DNA from: an uncultured Cellvibrio sp. | Lineage (GTDB): Bacteria > Pseudomonadota > Gammaproteobacteria > Pseudomonadales > Cellvibrionaceae | Assembly (NCBI GenBank): GCA_946886255.1 | Contig: CAMPIG010000164.1 | Location: 1-9,395 of the forward strand | Reading direction: 5' to 3' | DNA: 9,395 bases | Part shown: positions 5,701-9,395 of the stretch, piece after piece | Layout: each line of letters begins with the position of its first letter | Position numbering within the stretch: the stretch's first letter is position 1 | Program-made: the position numbers and the translations under genes | The notes under the pieces: model-generated | What the model was told of the DNA's origin: nothing | Databases searched by the model: none | The model's input: only the letters and a program-made list of their open reading frames with translations

Positions 5701-8341
5701 GCAATGGATTCGTATCGACCTGGAAGCGGCCTACCGCATCAGCCGTATCGTGCTGACCTGGGAAGCAGCCTACGGCAGCGCCTATGTGATTGAAGGGTCC
5801 ACTGACGGGAATAACTGGTCCAACATCGTGACCCGGACCAATGGCACCGGCGGTACAGAAACCTTTGATGACTTGTCCGGCACCTACCGTTATATCCGCC
5901 TCACCGGCACCCAACGCGCGACTGTGTGGGGTTATTCGTTGTTTGAGTTCGAAGTCTGGGGCGGCACCTCCGCACCGGCGCCGACCATCAATGTACTGGC
6001 GCCCACCGCCGGGCAGACTTACACGCAAGGTCAGCCAATAAATCTGCAAGTGGGTATTTCTGATGCCAGCTGGTTCAGTAATGGCGGCAGCTTCCGCTAC
6101 ATCCTGGACAGCAATAATCCGGTGGAAGTGATCAGCGGCACCACCATCAGCCTCGGTGCCCTGGCGGTCGGCCAGCACAGTGTGCAGGTGCAATTGCTGA
6201 ACGCATCCGGCACCTTAACCGGCACCGCCCGAACCGTGCAGTTTGCGGTTAACCCGGGTGCACCGGCGGAGCCTGAGTTGTTGTCCACCGGTAAGACGGT
6301 CACTACGTCCGACATTGAGGGCGATTACGTGGGCAGCAATGCCGTGGACGGCAATATGGATACCCGGTGGAGCAGCGCCCACAGCGACAACCAATTTATC
6401 CAGATTGACCTGGGTGAAAGCATGACCATCACCCGCATCCTGCTGGAGTGGGAAGGGGCTTACGGCAGCGGCTACCGTATTGAGGTTTCCGATAACGGCA
6501 GCAGCTGGACACAAATCTATAACACCACCACCGGCAACGGCGGTACGGACGATTTAACCGTGGATGGCCAGGGCCGTTATGTGCGCCTGACCGGTACAGC
6601 CCGCGCTACGCCCTGGGGTTATTCATTATGGGAATTCCAGGTTTGGGGCACTGAACCGGGTGGCACTGATCCGGAGCCGACTCCGCAAATCAGCATCACC
6701 GCACCGGCAGCAGGCCAGCAGTATCAGCAAGGCACGGCAGTGAATCTGCAAGTGGCGATCTCCGACAGCGCCTGGTTCACCAACGGTGGTCGTTATCGCT
6801 ACTCGCTGGATGGCGGCACTGCGGTGACTGTCACCAATGGCAGCCCGGTGAATCTGGGCGCTTTGTCCGTTGGTAACCACAGTGTGCAGGTGACGCTGGT
6901 CAACAACCAGGGTCAGGCCGTGGGCACCAGCAGTTCGGCAAGCTTCTCGGTGCGGGAATCCGGCGGCAGTACACCGGACACCCCTGCCCCGACCAAACTC
7001 ATTCCGGTGGGCAGCAGCGCTTCAACGTTCGTCGGGGGTAACACCGCTGCCGCAGGCTTCGATGGCAACCGCGCCACCCGTTGGGAAAGTGAATCGGCTG
7101 ATCCGCAATACTTGCAGGCCGACATGGGTGAAAGCGTTTACCTGAGCCGCATCCGCCTGGATTGGGAAGGCGCCTATGCGCGGGCCTACAGCATCCAGAT
7201 CTCAGCAACGGGCGGAAGTTGGCAGACCATCTACGAAACCGACAAGGGCGTCGGCGGCGTGGTGGATATTGCGCTGGATGGCCAACAAGGCCGCTATATC
7301 CGTATTTATGGGACCCAACGTGGTACGGGTTACGGTTACTCGCTGTATGACGTAGATATTTACGGCATCCCCGCCGACGCGGGCGTGGCCTTTATCAATG
7401 TCGAGTCACCCAGTGCCGGCCAAGCCATTGCGGAAGATCAGAATGTCAGCTTGCAGGTGAGCATTACTGACAGCAGCTGGTTGTCCAGCGGCGGCAGTTA
7501 CCGCTATTCATTGGATGGCAATGCACCAGTGACTTTAGCCAGCCTGACGCCAGTGAACCTCGGCATTCTGCCCACGGGCCGCCATACGTTGCGCGTCAGC
7601 CTGCTGGATGACGCCGGTAATGAAGTCGGTATTCCACGCACCCGTGAATTTACGGTCAACTGCGGCGACAACTGCCCTAACGTGCTGGTGTTCTCCAAAA
7701 CCTCCGGCTTCCGCCACGGCTCTATCGAGGCCGGTAATGCCATGGTGCAGGACATTGCAGACACCTACGGTTTCGATATCACCTTCACCGAAGATTCCAG
7801 CCTGTTCACCACCGCCAATCTGGCGCAATACAGCACCATCGTATTTATGAACACCACGGGCGATATCTTCAACACCAGCCAGGAAACAGCCTTCCGTTCC
7901 TATATCGAAAACGGCGGCGGCTTTGTCGGATTGCATTCGGCAGCCGACACCGAACACGATTGGACCTGGTACACGGATACGCTGCTGGGCGGTGCTGAAT
8001 TTATCCACCACGGTGACGGTATTCCACAAGCGCGGGTGGAGATTGAGCAGCCCGGTGATGTGCTGGTTAATCACATCGGCAGTGAATGGACTATCGGTGA
8101 CGAGTGGTATTTCTGGCGAGATAATCCACGCAATGTGGGCAACATTGAAGTGCTCGCCAATCTGGATCGTTCAAGTTACAACTCGAATTATCCAGTGGAA
8201 GATCATCCGGTGATTTTCAAAAATACCGTGGGTGCCGGTCGCGCGTTTTACACCGCCATGGGTCACGTGGATGCAAACTTCTCTGATCCAAAAATGATCG
8301 AGATGATTCGCAAGGCCATTGAATGGACATCGGCGGATTAA
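2792..8341 (+). CDS. Secreted PQQ sugar dehydrogenase - diheme cytochrome c - multi-discoidin - ThuA fusion protein
   Basis: A 1849-residue exported redox enzyme. Residues 1-37 are a Sec signal peptide (Arg-rich n-region, hydrophobic stretch about 20-35, cleavage after Ala-Phe-Ala). Then come a GSDH-type PQQ sugar dehydrogenase (about 43-437), discoidin/CBM32-like domain 1 (446-571), a diheme cytochrome c domain (584-920; CTDCH 745-749, CAHCH 825-829), discoidin 2 (933-1058), Ig-like 1 (1064-1154), discoidin 3 (1163-1286), Ig-like 2 (1298-1388), discoidin 4 (1403-1525), Ig-like 3 (1534-1622) and a ThuA-like domain (1630-1849). Linkers are Pro/Glu/Gly-rich (572-581, 922-932, 1286-1299, 1388-1401), as in modular secreted glycan enzymes. 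Inferred role: glycan-anchored oxidation of a sugar at PQQ, electrons leaving through two haems, with ThuA acting on the sugar or its oxidised form. Haem attachment and PQQ both require a location outside the cytoplasm. The substrate is unknown. There is no transmembrane segment after the signal and no lipobox, so periplasmic, surface-bound or secreted locations are all possible. Confidence 0.95.
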   Translation: MNSLKTLWRERGNGIRHIRWLLSVLVFNLLAVTTAFAQAPVSTDFQRHVVAEGLDLPMEFEISKDGRAFVVGKCGAFYAWNLDGGVASQTSTVPNVRCEFEDGLLSVALDPNFTSNGYIYFQYTAPGSLTRVSRYTVNANNTLNLNSESILLEWQTGDEAHGHMGGALQFDTAGNLIITTGDNKAAGGYFQPAAQQTSGNTNDLRGKVLRIKPTAAGGYTIPAGNLFIGDATHRPEIYAMGFRNPFRLNIDPLTGYLYVGDIGPDASADSAEGPGGLDEINEIREAGNFGWPYIIGYNQPYAGFNPNNIVNNYNLNTGATNLPPSKSALWTIRHQATMSGPVYRFNESVDHDFKLPAYYNGKLIFWDFNSSRFFTIDLTANNNPPIAEPMPLNTNGFQGAIDAELDPRTHQLYVLQWGSGCCDKEPYGGGALYRFDHIGDRDNGTNISVGSTATATSAVGGNLAAYAVDGDPATRWESAASDPQTLNIELQQASTIGSIVITWENAYSSRYVIEGSMDGTNWDVLVNNTDGHGGTEFHLIDSTKEYRYIRLTGTERGTGYGHSIYEFEIFAGGDEEPPEDLTEFAYLNMPHTLDTQFTSVPRLLSQTGVFSNTATMTPSENLLPFEPNAKLWSDRADKLRWISIPAEKKINWHARDNWTYPQGTVAVKHFELPLNANNPAQTKRLETRLIVVQADGNIYGVTYKWRADNSDADLLMAGATENINITAADGSTWTQTWAYPSPTECTDCHNAESAKILGLSTRQLNKNFTYPGVGSQNQLAHWNNLNLFSPAFTNSQIAGFDKMVDISDTSASLEQRVKSYIDANCAHCHGVGKGGSQWDARYNTPLSQMQIVNANTTGIRNYLNDYGIDDAKVVAAGAPEESILYIRDKSVDPNDRMPPIGRALEHGEYIQVLEQWIDSLSGDEPEEPVGEELLSLNKPVTVSSYEGGFTGQSAVDGSATTRWGSEFEDPQWIRIDLEAAYRISRIVLTWEAAYGSAYVIEGSTDGNNWSNIVTRTNGTGGTETFDDLSGTYRYIRLTGTQRATVWGYSLFEFEVWGGTSAPAPTINVLAPTAGQTYTQGQPINLQVGISDASWFSNGGSFRYILDSNNPVEVISGTTISLGALAVGQHSVQVQLLNASGTLTGTARTVQFAVNPGAPAEPELLSTGKTVTTSDIEGDYVGSNAVDGNMDTRWSSAHSDNQFIQIDLGESMTITRILLEWEGAYGSGYRIEVSDNGSSWTQIYNTTTGNGGTDDLTVDGQGRYVRLTGTARATPWGYSLWEFQVWGTEPGGTDPEPTPQISITAPAAGQQYQQGTAVNLQVAISDSAWFTNGGRYRYSLDGGTAVTVTNGSPVNLGALSVGNHSVQVTLVNNQGQAVGTSSSASFSVRESGGSTPDTPAPTKLIPVGSSASTFVGGNTAAAGFDGNRATRWESESADPQYLQADMGESVYLSRIRLDWEGAYARAYSIQISATGGSWQTIYETDKGVGGVVDIALDGQQGRYIRIYGTQRGTGYGYSLYDVDIYGIPADAGVAFINVESPSAGQAIAEDQNVSLQVSITDSSWLSSGGSYRYSLDGNAPVTLASLTPVNLGILPTGRHTLRVSLLDDAGNEVGIPRTREFTVNCGDNCPNVLVFSKTSGFRHGSIEAGNAMVQDIADTYGFDITFTEDSSLFTTANLAQYSTIVFMNTTGDIFNTSQETAFRSYIENGGGFVGLHSAADTEHDWTWYTDTLLGGAEFIHHGDGIPQARVEIEQPGDVLVNHIGSEWTIGDEWYFWRDNPRNVGNIEVLANLDRSSYNSNYPVEDHPVIFKNTVGAGRAFYTAMGHVDANFSDPKMIEMIRKAIEWTSAD
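2918..4102 (+). other. Domain: PQQ-dependent sugar dehydrogenase (GSDH-type beta-propeller)
   Basis: Residues about 43-437. It opens with the family pattern of a degraded propeller start (EGLDLPMEFEISKDGRAFVV) and EDGLLSVALDPNF. HGHMGGALQFD (161-171) supplies the His expected as catalytic base (His163, matching His144 of Acinetobacter soluble glucose dehydrogenase by pattern). DLRGKVLRI (203-211) supplies the conserved Lys, GFRNPFRLNIDPLTG (from 241) the Arg-Asn pair, NFGWPY (288-293) the propeller motif, and GGALYRFD (ending 436) the terminal Arg. Cys74/98 and Cys421/422 are the only cysteines and could form disulphides. Residue matches are by motif, not by alignment. Confidence 0.9.
4127..4504 (+). 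repeat. Discoidin (F5/8C, CBM32-like) domain, copy 1, between dehydrogenase and cytochrome
   Basis: Residues 446-571. It shows the motifs shared by all four copies: AVDG then TRWES (Thr474-Arg475-Trp476), VITWENAY, YVIEGSMDGTNW, a GG turn, and YRYIRLTGTERGTGYG ending in YEFEIF. This copy is the only one without a following Ig-like domain, and it separates the PQQ domain from the haem domain. Discoidin domains of this kind usually bind terminal sugars such as galactose or GlcNAc, or whole polysaccharides. Confidence 0.85.
4541..5551 (+). other. Domain: diheme cytochrome c of the SO2930/HNE_0200 type
   Basis: Residues about 584-920. It begins with LSQTGVFS and PFEPNAKLWSDRADKLRW (LWSD at 631-634), then a Trp/Tyr-rich beta region, then two c-type haem sites CTDCH (745-749) and CAHCH (825-829). 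RMPPIG with Met897 offers an axial ligand for the second haem. This arrangement, with a long N-terminal part (LWSD, PQGTVAVKHFELP, TYKWRADNSDADL) before the haems, matches the family known as SO2930 family diheme c-type cytochrome (TIGR03806), whose members stand alone or are fused to PQQ dehydrogenases. The whole protein has no other CxxCH site. Confidence 0.85.
5588..7657 (+). repeat. Three tandem discoidin + Ig-like modules (about 660-680 bases each)
   Basis: The modules run 5588-6253, 6278-6955 and 6998-7657. Each has a discoidin domain (TRW at residues 961-963, 1191-1193 and 1429-1431; W-E-x-AY; RYIRLTGT or variant; G-Y-SL) followed by an Ig-like domain of about 90 residues. The Ig-like parts share the pattern P-AGQ, VxLQVxISDxxWFxNGGxxRYxLD and xNLGxLxxGxHxxxVxLLNxxG. 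Modules 2 and 3 look closest to each other in the WEGAY segment, while module 3 (discoidin 4) has drifted most (IRIYGT instead of RLTGT). The copies most likely arose by internal duplication and then diverged. They would serve as a multivalent glycan anchor with rigid Ig spacers. Confidence 0.85.
7679..8338 (+). other. Domain: ThuA-like (class I glutamine amidotransferase-like fold)
   Basis: Residues 1630-1849. The start VLVFSKTSGFRHGSI (1631-1645), GFVGLHSAADTE (1710-1721) with DW (1723-1724), FIHHGDG with His1739/1740, DEWY (1770-1773), EDHPV (1803-1807) and GAGRAFYTAMGH (1814-1825) follow the ThuA family from end to end. ThuA proteins are linked to trehalose and keto-disaccharide metabolism in rhizobia, and such domains often occur in secreted proteins with PQQ dehydrogenase or cytochrome modules. 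The exact reaction is not settled. A Cys1624/Cys1628 pair in the linker just before it may form a small disulphide loop. Confidence 0.88.
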
Positions 8342-8350
8342 ACCGCCGAT
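8329..8350. terminator. GC-rich hairpin spanning the stop codon
   Basis: ATCGGCGG (8329-8336) pairs perfectly with CCGCCGAT (8343-8350), with the TAA stop (8339-8341) inside the six-base loop. The small palindrome ATAGC-TT-GCTAT follows almost directly. There is no T run, so if it ends transcription it is not a standard intrinsic terminator; stabilisation of the mRNA 3' end is equally possible. Confidence 0.4.
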
Positions 8351-8409
8351 AGCTTGCTATTAATCAGGTATTGGCATCTAAAAAACCTGAAACTCTCATC
8401 AACAATGTC

Positions 8410-8437
8410 CCCCTTCTTTTCTTAACGAAAGAAGGGG
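8410..8437. terminator. Perfect 10-bp stem-loop between the fusion gene and the second receptor
   Basis: CCCCTTCTTT (8410-8419) pairs perfectly with AAAGAAGGGG (8428-8437) around an 8-base loop. It lies 68 bases after the stop of the fusion gene, which is a usual place for a terminator. A trailing T run is absent on either strand, so the call rests on stem strength and position alone. Confidence 0.5.
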
Positions 8438-8532
8438 TGACCATTCCCTTCAACATCCATTACACTCCACGCCGCTGCAAAAAATTTTGTCACAGCGCGC
8501 CATTAATGACTGCAGACATAACCTTAACGAGT

Positions 8533-8538
8533 GAAGAG
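8533..8538 (+). promoter_or_regulatory. Weak ribosome binding site of the BtuB-type receptor gene
   Basis: GAAGAG lies 7 bases before the ATG at 8546. It is weaker than GGAGG, but its spacing is correct and it agrees with the signal peptide that begins at this ATG. Confidence 0.55.
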
Positions 8539-8545
8539 ACGCACT

Positions 8546-9395
8546 ATGAGATTTTCGCCACTGCTGCCCATCGCCCTGACCATGGCCTCCGCGCCACTGT
8601 ATGCTCAGCAACCCAATCAGGAACCATTACAAGAACAAGTTATCGTGACCGGCACCCACAGTCCGCTTGCAACGACCCAGGTGTCATCAAGTGTCAGTGT
8701 GATTGATCGCGCGACAATTGCCCAACTTAACAAAACCAATCTTGCGGATGTTTTACAAACGGTGCCGGGTGTACTGGTTGAACGCCAGGGCGGCCCCGGC
8801 GGTTTAACTGTTGCCTCCATTCGCGGCGGCGAATCCAATTACACTATGGTGATGGTGGATGGCGTTGCCATGAACGATCCGGGTAATACACGCGGCGGTG
8901 CATTTGATCTCGGCAACATCAATGTAGATTCTATCGAGCGCATTGAAATTGTGAGCGGCCCACAATCAGCAATTTACGGCGCTGATGCCTTGGCTGGTGT
9001 CATCAATATTATTACGCTGCGCCCGCAGGACGGCCATCAACAAACCTTGTCTGCTGCTGGCGGCGATGAAGGCTATCAACACATCGGTTTGGGCGCGTCC
9101 GGTAAAACCGATCAGTTCGATTACTCACTGCAATTCCGCGCACGCGATAGCGGCGAGCCGGTTGAAGGCAGCGAAGCAGAAGACAACGAAGCAAACCTGC
9201 GTTTAGGTTGGCAACCCAACGACGCACATTATATTTCCGTAAGCTACCGTTATTTCGATGGTGAACGCAGCAGTTATCCTGAACAAAGCGGCGGCCCCTT
9301 GTTCGCCACATCATCCGACCTGGATTTCACCGATTACACGGATGAAAGCGCCGCACTCACCTGGCAATATCAGGTCACGGAATTCTGGAAAAGCC
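8546..9395 (+). CDS. BtuB/Cir-type TonB-dependent receptor, 3'-truncated by window edge
   Basis: The frame stays open from ATG 8546 to the last base (283 codons); the C-terminal barrel is missing. Residues 1-20 are a signal peptide (cleavage after Leu-Tyr-Ala). A TonB-box-like EQVIVTG follows at 30-36. The plug covers about 45-160: LADVLQTVPGV (66-76), SIRGG (91-95), VMVDGV (102-107), then SIERIEIVSGPQSAIYG (129-145) and ADALAGVINIIT (146-157). The pattern 'RGP.SA.YG.DA..GV.NIIT' is typical of the BtuB/Cir group. Barrel strands with alternating aromatic residues begin at about 165. A cobalamin riboswitch would be expected for a vitamin B12 receptor, but the 204 bases upstream show none, so B12 as the ligand is not supported. 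The gap of 204 bases with a hairpin suggests a transcript separate from the fusion gene. Confidence 0.93.
   Translation, partial: MRFSPLLPIALTMASAPLYAQQPNQEPLQEQVIVTGTHSPLATTQVSSSVSVIDRATIAQLNKTNLADVLQTVPGVLVERQGGPGGLTVASIRGGESNYTMVMVDGVAMNDPGNTRGGAFDLGNINVDSIERIEIVSGPQSAIYGADALAGVINIITLRPQDGHQQTLSAAGGDEGYQHIGLGASGKTDQFDYSLQFRARDSGEPVEGSEAEDNEANLRLGWQPNDAHYISVSYRYFDGERSSYPEQSGGPLFATSSDLDFTDYTDESAALTWQYQVTEFWKS

Noticed and set aside
5588..7657. CRISPR array or simple tandem DNA repeat
   Set aside because: The repetition is at protein domain level with units of about 660-680 bases and divergent DNA, all within one open reading frame.
8487..8522. Possible sigma-70 promoter starting with TTGTCA at 8487-8492
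   Set aside because: No acceptable -10 hexamer lies 16-18 bases downstream; the nearest TA-rich stretches are 11 or 24 bases away.
8342..8545. Cobalamin riboswitch upstream of the BtuB-type receptor
   Set aside because: I found no B12-box-like core, and the 204-base gap is partly taken up by two simple hairpins.

Overview
The window looks like part of a chromosome of a carbohydrate-degrading, aerobic gammaproteobacterium. A relative of Cellvibrio (Cellvibrionaceae) is my best guess, based on the combination of TonB-dependent receptors with a large secreted enzyme carrying carbohydrate-binding, PQQ and cytochrome c modules. That taxonomic call is inference: no rRNA or core marker gene is present.

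Layout. All three genes lie on the + strand. (1) Positions 1-2094 hold the 3' part of a TonB-dependent outer-membrane receptor; the window cuts it inside the plug domain. (2) Positions 2095-2791 are about 700 bases with no convincing gene. This stretch holds a REP-like inverted repeat and a second perfect hairpin just after the receptor, and two more hairpins in the presumed leader of the next gene. (3) Positions 2792-8341 encode one 1849-residue secreted protein, the centrepiece of the window. In order it has a signal peptide, a PQQ-dependent sugar dehydrogenase (GSDH-type beta-propeller), a discoidin/F5-8C (CBM32-like) domain, a diheme cytochrome c domain of the SO2930/HNE_0200 type, three tandem pairs of discoidin plus Ig-like domain, and a C-terminal ThuA-like domain. 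(4) Positions 8342-8545 are a short gap with two perfect hairpins. (5) Position 8546 to the window end is the 5' part of a BtuB-type TonB-dependent receptor, open to the last base.

How the parts may work together (inference). The big protein would be exported through Sec, bind PQQ and two covalent haems outside the cytoplasm, and attach to a glycan through four discoidin domains. Sugar oxidised at the PQQ site would pass electrons to the haems and on to an unknown acceptor (respiratory chain, or an extracellular oxidase such as an LPMO). The ThuA-like domain, a family linked to keto-sugar and trehalose metabolism, could act on the oxidised sugar. The flanking receptors would import a product, a metal chelate or a cofactor; their substrates cannot be read from sequence. 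The architecture resembles that of the fungal AA8-AA12-CBM1 pyranose dehydrogenases (cytochrome + PQQ enzyme + CBM), but with different cytochrome and CBM families, so it would be a convergent solution.
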